From assembly GCA_014529385.2 (NCBI GenBank), contig CM043960.1:71273410-71337409 (forward strand): a stretch of 64,000 bases of DNA. The letters run 5' to 3'. The translations under genes were made by a program, and so were the position numbers. Positions 30,534 to 42,350 of the stretch are shown piece after piece. Origin of the DNA: Adiantum capillus-veneris (taxonomy: Eukaryota > Streptophyta > Polypodiopsida > Polypodiales > Pteridaceae). Every line of letters starts with the position of its first letter. The first letter of the stretch is position 1. The notes beneath the pieces are model-generated. The model made no database searches. It was not told the origin of the DNA and was given only the letters and a program-made list of their open reading frames with translations.

Positions 30534-32935
30534 TGTCGGGGGATATGTGTTCGCTACGTGAGCCGGGCAGGCGTCGGGCCTCTGGCTGTGGGAGGTGTTA
30601 AAGAGAGAGAACAAGAGAGACTGATAGCTCTGCCAATCACCGCAGTCATCAATTAATTGATTAACACTTGAGTACAACTTAATCCTTAGCCAAGGCGAGC
30701 AGTTAACAGCACCGTCACTTGGATCATCTGCTAACTAGGAGCTTAAGCTCCAATTTACAAGATTAACCAGGCCGTTAACAACACCGGACTTAACAAAATG
30801 CTTAATCAACTTCAGACTAATGTTGGTGATGGAAATTTTCGTATGTCGCTTTATCTGCTTCAAATACGTCGCGGATTCTGCAAGTTTCAATTCAGTTCAC
30901 TGCCTCCATCATCAAGCTTCAATTATTACCAAAGTGCATGACTTCTCCTGCTTTCTTCTCTTGCTTTGGTTCAAGACCCGGCTCGCCATCTCAAGCCTGC
31001 TTGCTTACTTCAAGCTCCCGTTTGCTTGTAAACCTCCTTCTCGCCTTTGCCTGCTCAAGCCTCGACCTCGATCTGCCTTCTCCTCTTTGGCTTGCTCTAC
31101 CCTCGCTTGGAATCCCCTTCAAAGTACCTTCCTCGCATGCAATTGCCTTGACCAAGCTCCGAGCCTTGGCTTCTTCTTGTTCAAGCTCGAGAGAGCGAGA
31201 GAAAGAGAAAGCCTTGCTTTGTATCTCCGATACGAGAACTAGAGAGAGCGAGAGAGAGCCCTTGCTTTGGTAGCTGAAGTCGAGAGAGAGGAGCCGGCTT
31301 CCTTGTTTCTGAGCTCCTGACCTTGCCTGTCTTCCGAGCTCCCGCCCCTCCTTTGCTCGTTCCTCACGCCTTGCCAAGCTTTTCTTCGCCCCTGAGTTTC
31401 CCTCCTTGCTTACGCGTTCTCCTCCTTGTTGCCTCCTCGTTCCTTCTTGCCCTTCAACCTAAAGCTTCCCACCTTGTCTCTTCCTGCTCTCGTTAGTCCT
31501 CTTTGCTTCGCTTACCCCACACTCGCACGCCAAAAAACCTCCCTTAGCAACGACGGCACCGTCGTTGCTAGGGAGGCATAAAATTCCCCCATGCTGACGT
31601 GGCACTGCCGAAGTCCGGCCTTCACAGAAACCGATGCGAGTGGTGCCGAGATTTTGCACAAGGCGGCTCTAGGCAAATCTTGTTTCTGCGGCGATGGCAT
31701 CTGAGGCCCGCCTCTGCAACCGCGAGCTCTTCTTCCGGCTTGCGCCCTCCCTGCTCGCTACTTGCCCGCCATGCTATATTTTTCTTTTGCTTTCCCACTA
31801 AAGCTCCTATTTTTTTCCCCTATTGGGTGGCCGGCCATATTATAAGCGGCCTTTTGATTCATGCTATGGGCGGGTGGCCTTTGGGTGGCCGGCTTCCCTC
31901 GTAAGCGCACCACAGTTGGCATACATGTCGGTCGAAGCATCTTCAATCATAACCATTGGGCGTCCATAATCATTGTAAGGGCATCACATTAGGCATACAC
32001 ATCCCTGCTCGCTACTTGCCGGCCATGCTATATTTTACTTTTTCTTTCCCACTAAAGCTCCTATTTTTTTTCCCCTATTGGGTGGCCGGCCATATTATAA
32101 GCGGCCTTTTAATTAATGCTATGGGTGGGTGGCCTTTGGGCGGCCGGCTTCCCTCGTAAGCGCACCACATTTGGCATACATGTCGGCCGAAGCATCGCCA
32201 ATCATAACCATTGGGCGTCCATAATGATTGTAAGGGCATCACATTAGGCATACACATCGGCCAAGGCAATGCCTTGCATGACACCCTTTCTCTAGTAGCC
32301 ATTGACTAGCAATATCATCGTGAATTTGATGCCCATGTCATTTTGCATGGTGCCGCTTGCCTTTAGGATACAAGCGTACGTAATTGAATTTGGAGAGTTG
32401 TCCCATCTTGCATTTGTCCAGCTTCCTCGCTCTGCCTCTGTTGGGTTTATCCCGCAATCATTGCATTCCAAGAGACGACATTCCGAAAACAATGCTGCTC
32501 GAGCACTTATTGATCTTTTAATTGCACTATATTCTAGAGCAGCCCATTGAACCCCAAAAGCTTCGAGGTGGCACTCCGATCGAGCTGATTGGACTGGCAC
32601 GGAACTGGCCCCCTGTGAATCTTTAACGGCTAATATCTTGGCGACCGAGACTCCAATCACTGATCTGAAAAGGCCGATGCGCCCTACAAAGTGAGCACTT
32701 TAGGTCTATGGATTCATTTCATTTCTGTTCCCTCAGCTGCAATTGCCCAATCTGGTACGGATCTGCAATCGACTTGAACTTTAAACTGCCATAACTTCTT
32801 CATCGTAGCTCCAATCGACGAGCCTAAAGACAGGCCAGTAGAGCACTTCAAGCACTGCAGTTTTAGATCGTAATCTCCCATTTGTGCTCACTTCAAGCAT
32901 ACTCAATTTTGGCATCATCAAGGCATCTGTTGGTC
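30534..32935 (-). repeat. Array LTR 3, truncated
   Basis: Starts TGTCGGGGG like the others and follows LTR 2 closely. It carries a private 254-bp tandem duplication (about 31748-32003 and 32004-32258, around the GGTGGCCGGCCATATTATAA stretch). It stops at GGCATCTGTTGGT, where a (CT)n array begins, about 0.74 kb short of a full LTR. Confidence 0.85.
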
Positions 32936-32942
32936 TCTCTCT

Positions 32943-33015
<73 letters not shown>

Positions 33016-33066
33016 GTGTGTGTGTGTGTGTGCGTGTGTGTGACACACGCACACACACACACATAT
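32935..33066. repeat. Compound microsatellite with a TG/CA palindrome
   Basis: A (CT) run (32935-33013) is followed by a (TG) run (33015-33042) and a (CA) run (33043-33062), with matching GCG and CGC interruptions (TGTGCGTGTG versus CACACGCACA). The TG and CA halves can therefore fold into a hairpin. Confidence 0.95.
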
Positions 33067-33675
33067 GTACAACCAATCCAATTATTCTATCCATAGAAAG
33101 CTTGTTAAGTATCCTGGGAAGAGGATACCGTGGCTTGGCATTGTCATGAGATGGGAAAAATTAGTGTAATGTAATTTTTTTCAGATTTTCTTTTACCACA
33201 TAGTTGGCATGTGAGGGCTATACTAGTCCTTGTTTTTTCTCTCTTGCATGGCAAAGTACATAATATAGCCATCACTATTTAGGAGAGATTATTTACATTT
33301 CTCTTCTTTTTTTTGTATTTATGATTATTAATAAAGACAAATAAATATGCATATTTATTAGCTCCGTGTTGTTTGTTAATGCTTATTGGGGTAAATAACA
33401 TGAGAAATGTTTATAGTTTTTCAGCATATATTTATTAATCACATTGGTCTCTTTTTGTGTTGCTCCACAAATACAAATGGCATGCATAGGGGATTTTGGA
33501 ATTTAGAATCACCACTATATATAATGAGCAAGGTCAATGGTACTGCATTAGTTTCTAACGTGTTATTTGATCCATTGTTATATGGTTCTTACCATTGGCT
33601 TTTAATTCATGAGTTTTATTTAAATGTTATCTTTATTTAAGTCAACATGGAAGATGAGCCATTGGCGAGCATTTA

Positions 33676-33680
<5 letters not shown>
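33067..33680. other. AT-rich spacer, no gene seen
   Basis: No coding match on either strand. It separates the two LTR arrays. The open frame at 33407-33640 has no recognisable features. Confidence 0.55.

Positions 33681-33752
<72 letters not shown>
33681..33752. repeat. (GA)36 microsatellite
   Basis: An uninterrupted 72-bp GA run. The homology of the gypsy fragment to 46266 onward begins at its very last base pairs. Confidence 0.95.
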
Positions 33753-33755
<3 letters not shown>

Positions 33756-34796
33756 GGAGAAGTACTTACCCCTTGTAGAGTATACGTACAATAATACTAT
33801 CCAAACTACTACGGGAAAAGCACATCATAGAGGGAAGACCTAAAAGTTCCTTGCTACTTAAACTACATGGAAAGATCTTCGCTCTCCTGATGAGTATAGT
33901 TGTGACCTTCAAGAATCTTTTCAAAAGGTTAAGGAGGCTATATCCATCACTCAACAAAGACAAAAAGCTGACACTAACCAGAACAGAAGGGCCTTAACAT
34001 TCAAAGAAAATGATTGGGTCTTACTTAAGTTTCCCAAGGCTCGATTGAGGAAAATGACAGGCAAAGATCATACGGGCCATCAAAAGTATTATGCTAAACT
34101 AGCAAAAAGATACTATGGTCCTTTCCAAATCTTGATGCCAATCAATGACATGGCTTATCAACTCAAGTTTCCCAACCATTGGCTCATACACAATGCTTTT
34201 CATGTGAGCCTACTTAAGCCCTACAAAGGAGAGCCACCAAGAGAACCAATTATTGAAGACCCTCTAGAAATCAAAGACCAAGAAGAGGTGCTACAACCCA
34301 AAGCTATCCTTCGGCATGAAGACAAGGTATTACGGCATGGTAAGATAATCCGATGGTATATTATTAAGTTCAAAAATTATCCTTTTGAAGATGCTAGATG
34401 GATGCAAGGAATACAGCTTAAGGATAGTATGAACCTTGTCAATCCTTACAATGCTATACTAGAGTAAGCAAATGTAAATGCTTTCTAAATGAAAAATGTT
34501 TTTGTCTTATAGGACTAATTCTCTTTTGTGCACAAATTTAAATAGTATGCATGCTTAGAATCATGTTTGTGATGACGACGTCACTCAAACACCAAGTAGA
34601 ATTGGTCACTCTACTTTGGGAGTATGATATGGACTAAAGAGCAGACATGCTTGCGATAGCTACGTCTCCCAAGCACCAAATGTACTAGTCATCCATTCTA
34701 GAATGATGTCGTAGGGTGAAAAGGGATCCTCTACCCTCTAAGAAACGTAGACTAATGACTAAGACTTTATCTACTATGATTTCAAGAGAGAGGTAA
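33753..34796 (+). mobile_element. 3' internal fragment of a chromodomain Ty3/gypsy element
   Basis: Collinear with 46265-47325. It encodes the C-terminal part of integrase (KYYAKLAKRYYGPFQIL and NAFHVSLLKPY patterns) and a chromodomain-like end (IIKFKNYPFEDARW). It then runs through a non-coding tail to a purine tract (34784-34796) directly before the LTR at 34797. It belongs to a neighbouring copy in a tandem arrangement and is truncated on the left at the (GA)n array. Confidence 0.8.
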
Positions 34797-35482
34797 TGTC
34801 ATAAAATATAATAACTAACCAACCCAGATTATTTTCTCATATTAAAGTGATCATTTAATGTGGGAGAATAAATGGGAACAAGGGTTAGAATATAGACTTG
34901 TGCTTATGGATGTGTCTCAACACGGGGCCAAGGTTAAAGGGGTCCCAATGAGAGATGGTTTGTTAAAGAGAAATGCTACCTAGTGGAGATTAAATACCTT
35001 AGGGTTAGCTTCATTAAAGACCTCCAAAAGTTAGTGTTAAAATGTCCTTTTAACTTAGGCAAGCTAGGGCTGACCTTGAGGTGGGAATCCTACCCAAGTA
35101 TGAGGTGCTTGTCATGCTTGCTAATAAGGTGCTTAAGGTGTTTGTGGGAACCTTGCCCAAGTTTGAGGTGCTTCTCATGCTTAAATGACTAAGGTTCTTG
35201 AAGTGTTCAATTCAAACATGATCTCTCAAAAGGCATAAACAATTTTCGTGCTTAAATGACTAAGGTGCTTGAAGAGTTTAATTCAAACATGATATCTTAA
35301 GAAGCATAAAAGACACATGTCAAGATCCTCCCCATTTGGCCTTCATGATGTGCTTGAATCCCTATTGGATAGGCTTTAAAGGGGTCCAATGAGAATTTAG
35401 ATGCATAAAAATAAATAATTAAGTTCTTTCTCTAAAAGAGGAAAAAGAGGACACATGTCAAAATGATATAATGAAATAATAC

Positions 35483-35536
<54 letters not shown>

Positions 35537-36280
35537 GTGGACCAAGCATGAGAGGGGATATACTCTCCCACAAACACTCTCTCTCTCTCTCTCTCTCTCA
35601 TGTGTAAAGTGCAAAGTGCTAGAGCTCCATCTCCTTCTCCAAGCTTGTTGAGAAGTTGAGAGCCTACACCAACACTCTTGGCTATGGAATGCAAATCCAA
35701 CCAAGAGCCATGCTTCAATGCTTAAGCTTTCCATCTTCTTCATCTTCATTACTATGCTATTATGCTATGCTAAGCAAGAAAAGTGATGTTAAGTGAGAAA
35801 CTATTTCTTTCTCCTGTGAATGATTCTTCTTCCTCTTTCCTGCCCTCACTCCCCGCTAGCTCTCTCCACCTTCGAAAGTGTTTGAGACCTTGGGACTGAG
35901 GCTTGGATAGTTAATGCTTTTTGAAAATTTTATGGTATGCTCGTGATACATGAAGCTTTCCATCTTCATTGCATCACGTAGGTCACAAGGAACACAAAGA
36001 TTGTATTGTACAAAGTCTCTCTCTTGATGGGAGAATCTATAATACAAACGCCTTTTGGAGGGGGACCGGCTAAGTAAATCCGGTCCTCAACTATTGTCAT
36101 GTTCTCTAATACTCTCTCTTGCAAAAGTATTGTTCATGCCAAGTTAATTAAGTACTATTTTTATGTTGCTACCATCAATTAAGTTCACCGTCTATGTTCT
36201 CAAAGTAGTCTCACAAAAATGCTCACTCTAATTCTCTTAATTCTGCTATTCTTCCAAGCACATAGGCCATTCTCATTACA
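34797..36280 (+). repeat. Gypsy LTR a (1484 bp)
   Basis: TGTCATAAAATATAATAAC...CATTACA, followed one base later by a tRNA-iMet primer site (36282-36293, TGGTATCAGAGC). It is preceded by a polypurine tract, so it serves as 3' LTR of the left fragment and 5' LTR of the next unit. It contains a (GA)n run (35486-35533) and a (CT)n run (35577-35599) that are complementary. Confidence 0.85.
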
Positions 36281-39200
36281 TTGGTATCAGAGCATTTGGT
36301 TTTTCTTTTCTTGCTTAAGAAGAGAGGTACTTAAGTAGCCTATTAATGGTTGATTTTGTTAATTATATTAGGGTAAGTGAGACTGGGATCTATTATCGGT
36401 TTTGTTGAGTCCACTATGTGAGATAAGGCTCACACCTCAGGAGCTTTGGTCTTAATAATGGGGTCTTTTTAGACTTGCCTACAATTCTACCATTATTGAG
36501 CCATAAGAAGGCCAAAAGGAGCTAGACCTCAGCAATTTTGCAATATAAGACCCACTCCACTACTCTCTATAATTACCAATTCGAGTTGTGGGTGTAGATA
36601 CTTAAGTGCTGATTTTCAAAGGCTAAGAGAAGTAGCATCTAAGGTTATGAATTGCCAAAGGATACACTAAGTAAACACATAAGTATAATTAGCATGGCTG
36701 ACAATAACCAAGAGAGTAGAATGAATGTTGATAACTTTGATTTTGCACATGAATGTGCTAATGATGATGCTCCCATGTTTGTCAATTATCTTGTTACTAG
36801 GTTGCAGCAAGCTATGGGCAACCCTGCTTTGCAAGTCAAAGTTACTCTAAAACCTCCTGCTTATGGGATTTCCCTTCCTCTCCAAGAGGAGAGAGAGCTT
36901 AGTAGGCCTCTTGATGCGACCCCAAAAAGAAGACTCTCTCCCATATGAGAGGAGGAATCCAAAGAACAAGAAAGTAATGAATCCCTAAGTTCCTCTAAAG
37001 ATGTGGCTCCATGAAGACGGCGGTCTAGACGATCGCCAACTCCTCCCAAGAGGAAACGGTCAACACAGAATCCTTCTCATGTCACTCAAAAGGGAAGAGA
37101 GGAAACAAAGGAAGAAAATCTCAAGAAATAGGTCACCCTATTCTCCTTCTTCTTCAGCTTCCTCCTCTTCTGACAAAAGCTATGGCTATTCTCCTAGAGA
37201 ATACAAGAGGGGAGGACATTGCACATCATACCGTGCATGGCGAAGGTCACAAAATCTCAAGAAGTTCAAAGAGGGAGAAAAGAGTATCTCTTTTCTCACC
37301 TATGATGGTACCTTTGGTGCCATCAAAAGTATTTGCCTTCATCCAGCAATTTGATGCGGCCTTTGGAGACGAGGGCTTCACGAAGTTTGCTAAGCTACAC
37401 CATGTAGCTATGCACTTCCAGAAATCGGCTCGTCAATGGTGGGCTAGCCCTCGTGGAAAACGGCGAAGCCTCAAAGACATGGAAAACTCTATGAGTTTCC
37501 AGCATAAAGCAATTCCTTGCAAGCGATGCAAAGGAGACAGTACTTACCAAATGGCACAGTTTGAAGCTTCTCTCCCATGAGTCTATTCACAAATATGTGG
37601 ACAAGTTTTGGGATTTACATCTCAAGGCTACTGTCTTACAAAAGATAGACTTTGCCGAGCAAAAGCAACAATTTTGTACGGGATTTCCCTGAATAAATGG
37701 CCGAGTATGTCAACTCCCAACGGTCTGGTTCTATCACCAAAGTGATCCACCACACCATAGTTGCTTCCCGAATCAATTTCCAACAAGGGGCTAGACGGAA
37801 TGTCAAGCCCACGGAAAACAAAGACAAAAGTGATGCAAAGTGGGAAAACCGATCCCCAAAATTCTTCCTAAGGCAATTCCAATAGCAACAACAAAAATCT
37901 ATCCAAGGAGAAGGGAGTTTACAAAGGTAAAAACAAACTCTCTCCTGAAGAGTTTGAACCTTTTTGCAAGGACCATAAGCATTTTAAGTGTGAGGAGCAA
38001 GGACATGGCTACGTTCTTGCCCAAAGAGAAATGCCCGCAGTGAGACTCCTAGAGCTTCCACCATTGAAACTCCAAAAGAGGATGCTCATTGCAAAGGATC
38101 ACCTCTCTTCTATGCTTGAGGAAAGGTAAGGTAACATGATGCCTTCATCTTGTTTGACCCTAGCTCTACTCACAACTTCATATCAATGGAGTTGACCACC
38201 AAGTTGGGCATTCAAGCCTTTAAGATGGGAGATAATGTAGCTGCTGACATAGCTTTCAAGGGAAGGAAAGCATCCATTACTCCCTTGATTGGGAAGTTGA
38301 GGCTTCATGTCCAAAGCTATGTCAACAAAGAAGATTTTTCATCTTTCCTCTCCAACATGAGGATGCTATCCTAAGGGCACCATGGTTCAACCGCATGGCT
38401 GACAACATGAAGTTCCCTGAAAGGAGAATCTACTTCACCTACAGAGAAAAGATCATGTATATAGATGCTAATGAGTCTGGTCATACTATACCACCACTAA
38501 ATTCACCGACTTTTGATAAGTTAATGAAAAGCTCGGTTTATGTGTACATGATTTTTGTCAAAGAATCACTAATGAAGCTAATGATTTATCAAATGAAAAT
38601 GGTAGGAATCAAGAAGAGTTAGACTTGTCTACTTTTCTACATGGATTCCAAAATGTTTTTATCGATGATATCCGTATGGACTTATCTCCAAAATGAGGGG
38701 ATGATGACCATCGAATTGAGCTCCTACCAGGAAGCTCACCGCCTAACAAGCCTCCTTATCGAGTTTCCCAAGCTCAACAAGAGGAGATCATGAGGCAAGT
38801 ACAAGAATTGGTAGACAAAGGGATGTTGAGGTCTAGCTCCTCTCCCTTTTGTTCTCCAGTCCTTTTCGTGCAAAAGAAAGATGGTACATACCGTATGTAT
38901 GTGGACTATGGAGCACTAAACCATATCAATATCAAAAAAAAAAAATCCCGTGCCTCGGGTAGAAGATCTATTTGATAAGCTACAAGGCTCTACCTACTTC
39001 CGTAGGATTGACCTTAAAACTGGCTATCATCAAATAAGAATAGTGGATGAAGATATCCTAAAGACTGTGTTTTGTACAATGTTTGGTCTTTATGAATATC
39101 TAGTCATGCCTTTTGGCTTGACCAATGCACCGGCCACATTTAATCTTTGATGGCAAAAATATGTAGACCCTACCGCAAGTTCACTGGTATCATCATCTAC

Positions 39201-40106
39201 TCCCAGTCCTTGATTTTTCAAGCATTGAGGGAGAACAAGCTTTTTCTCAACCAAAAGAAAAGCAATTTTTTCCTTCAAGAGATTCAATACTTAGTTCATA
39301 TTATGTTATCTGTATGGATCCATCAAAGTTAGAGGTAATAAAAGCATGGCCTAATCCAAGGAATCTACATGATCTAAGAAGCTTTATTGGTATGTGTACA
39401 TACAATAGACGCTTCATAGCAAAATTTTCTCAAATAGCAGGACCATTACATGACTTAACAAAGAAGAACGTTAAGTATTCTCAACCAGTCCTCATGCTTT
39501 TGGTTCTCTCAAAGCCATTTGAGATCCAATGTGATGCTTGTGGTGATTGCCGTGGCACAGTCTTGCTTCAAGAAGGGCATGTCGCCAGAGCCGAAGACTC
39601 AATACGGATGAACGAGTCTTGGGCATTTATGAGAAGGAGCTTTTAGCTGTTCTACATGCCCTAGACAGATGGAAGCACTATTTATTGGGGACTCCATTCA
39701 TTTTCCAAACAGACCACCCAAGTCTCAAGTACTTCATGACGCAAACCAAGCTTTCTGACAAACAAATGAGGTTTTAAATTTTTCTTTTGCAATTTTATTT
39801 TCATATTGCTCACATTTCTAGTAAGCACAATCAAGTGGCCGATGCACTTTCACAACGACCAAAAGTTAATGCGGTCTCTATAGCAACTCACAATGATCTA
39901 TCTTCTATGATAGATGAGTATGCTAGTGACCCTGACTTTAAAGATGTAATGTCAATCCTTGCTTTGGGGAAGAACTAGGAACCTTGCAGGATGGTTATCT
40001 TCTCCATGGCAATAGGCTATGTGTTACCCACTCCCTTCGTGAGAAATTCATGTATGAATCCCATTCTCCCCCCTATGTGGGGCATAGAGGCATTCAACCT
40101 ACTCTT

Positions 40107-40305
40107 TGTTGGGTTTATGCTGGCCATGTCCGGCCGCCCATCTAACTGCTACTAGCCCAAGTGTATAGAACACTTGAGCCACTCTTCAATATATGTGTAC
40201 ATTATAATTGGGGGCCTTAATCTTTGGGTCACCCCCTTCTATACGTGTGTCTGTGTGCTCTTTCTCCCGGCCCACAGCTTCTCCTTCATAGATCCTGCTT
40301 CTTCA
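40107..40305 (+). repeat. 5' LTR of nested copia
   Basis: 199 bp, TG...CA ends, two bases before the iMet primer site. It is the same length as the 3' LTR at 45543-45741. Confidence 0.92.
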
Positions 40306-40307
40306 AT

Positions 40308-40319
40308 TGGTATCAGAGC
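40308..40319 (+). promoter_or_regulatory. Primer-binding site of nested copia
   Basis: TGGTATCAGAGC, exact match to the plant initiator tRNA-Met site, spaced AT from the LTR. Confidence 0.9.
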
Positions 40320-41479
40320 GACAGGTGGGAGGAGAGAGTTCAGCCACAACTTGAGCTCGGAGCTTGAGCGGAGTTGAAGCTCAAGCTTAGAGGAGGAGAA
40401 GAGAGAGGGATGCACATCAGATTTGAGACATTGCAAGAGATTAATGTTCTTGCAGATGGTTGTGTACTGGAGTGTGTGTGTGCTGCAATTTTCAACCCGT
40501 TTTAGTGTTCATTAAGAGAATTTCTGACAGAAGCCGTTTTTCAAAATTCTGTCTAGAGGGGCTACCGAAAACAGCATTTTACAACTTTTTCCCACTCACG
40601 CGCATCTGCTAATTCTTCACCGTTTGGAAGATACGTTTGGTCAGGAGATTGTAAGCAGACAACAGCATGTTTCTTGCAGATCTGCATTCTACAGGTGTTT
40701 TGCCTCTTGTGTGAGGGCTTCCATAGCTTTTTCATTTCAGCTCCTAGATCCCTACTCTACATAGGTTTCCGGCATCGGATTGCGTTTCGACAACGGCATC
40801 GACACACAGAGTACAGGTTGCAGCATTTATGTCAGTTTTGATCCCAGTGGGAGCAGTTTATATGCGTACATGCATATTTTGACACTTTTTACAGTGTTTG
40901 AGCTCTTTTGAGAGCAATTTGCCTCCCTGCAGGGATACTTTTTGGCATGCATATGCTTTTGGCGCCTGTTTGTGCGCAGTGACAGCCTTGTACGTCTTTG
41001 TGGATACTGCCAGTGTACGTCTTTTGTGGAGCCATATTTTGGCTAGTACGGAAGTCCCGGCCATTTCTAAGACTTGGTCCAGAAGATAGCCATTTCTGAG
41101 ACTTGGCTATACGTTTTTGCTGCATAACCTACATTGTTGAGGGTCGATAGCGTGAGGTTTTCATTGAGCTGGGGTATTCTCAAATGTGGAGATACCTTCG
41201 GTGATACAGGTAGCTGGAGCATCCCTTACGAGGCCTCACCATAGGATATGTATAGAGTGGTATAGGTGCTTTTGACGCCGAGTTGGCGGTCTATGGTCAG
41301 TTTGACTGTTTATGCGCCTCAGTTGGTCTCTATACAGTGTGCTTTTGAGAGGCATTGCTCTCTTCTATGCTTTGTGAGTGACATACTTGGTCATTTTGTC
41401 TCGTATTTTGGTTGACATAGTCCCAAATACAAAGGAGACTCTACCGAAATTTCCCAGAATCTTTTGGTAGTTTTGTCAC

Positions 41480-42350
41480 CATGTCTACTAGCAAAGATCG
41501 TGACATTTATAACATAAAGAAGTTTGATGGCACTAATTTTCAGCTTTGGAAGAACCAAATGCATGATGTGCTTGTCCAAAAGAAGCAAAAGTTGCCTATT
41601 ACCTATGCGACTAGAACTGAAGATATGCACATGACTCAGTTTCAGTGGGAGGAGCTTGATGAGCTATGCAGGTCTACGATTAGACTGCACCTTGGAGAGT
41701 CGGTGTAATTTTCAGTGTTAGAATGCGAGACTGCTCATGCTTTATGGCAGAAATTATGTGACACCTATGAAAGGGATACGGCTAGCAATAAGGTTTTCCT
41801 GATGCGAAAACTTTTCAACCTTCGTATGAAGGAGTCAGCTAGCGTTGCCAGCCATATCAATGATTTTGATTCTCTTTTTGCCCAGATTCATGTACAACAC
41901 ATGACCATTGATGATGATATGAAAGCAATCTTTTTACTTTGTTCGTTGCCACCCTCTTGGGATATCTTTTGCACAGCTGTTAGTAACTCTGCTCTTAATG
42001 GTATGCTAAAGTACGATGATGTTACTAGTGCACTTTTGTTAGAGGAGATGCATCGAAAGACCATGATTAGCTCGCATCATGGCGAAGCTCATTACGTGCA
42101 AAGGGATGATAAGCAACGTAAGGGCCGTTCTTCGCAACGTGAGTCCAAGAAAGAGGGCAATAGAGATGCATCAAAGGATAGATCAAAGTCTCGTGGTCGC
42201 CGCAATGTTCAATGCCATTATTGTGATAAGTTTGGTCACATAAAGAAGGATTGTTATGCTTGGAAGCGTGACAAAGGTAAAGGCAAAGGCAAAGACAATG
42301 ATGATAAAGAGGAGAAACCAAAGAGTTCGGTTAAGATTGAAAACTGAACA
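41480..42350 (+). CDS. Copia gag region
   Basis: Begins MSTSKDRDIYNIKKFDGTNF, the UBN2-type copia gag start, with NFQLWKNQMHDVL close behind. A conserved helical block follows (FLMRKLFNLRMKESASVASH). Near the end come a Lys/Arg/Ser-rich spacer and a CCHC zinc knuckle CHYCDKFGHIKKDC (about 42211-42255). In living relatives this forms the particle shell and binds RNA. It is part of a fossil element and is not claimed to be functional. Confidence 0.8.

Larger units (their letters stand above)
20080..32935 (-). mobile_element. Tandem LTR array: LTR-internal-LTR-internal-LTR
   Basis: Three LTR copies (20080-22937, 25220-28127, 30534-32935) alternate with two closely similar internal regions (22938-25219 and 28128-30533), all in the same orientation with transcription to the left. 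LTR ends are TGTCGGGGG on the left and CTGACA on the right as drawn. The internal regions carry only gag-like acidic frames, with no protease, RT or integrase, so the family is non-autonomous. The ends TGTC/GACA, and the tract CCCGGGGGCTACTAAAG before the LTR, recall Tat-lineage Ty3/gypsy elements. That link is inference. The third LTR is cut off at a (CT)n array. A shared middle LTR is the expected product of unequal LTR recombination between two copies. Confidence 0.85.

Noticed and set aside
36061-36075. GGGGGACCGGC stretch before the end of LTR a, considered as a polypurine tract
   Set aside because: It lies inside the LTR. The true tract (34784-34796) adjoins the LTR start.
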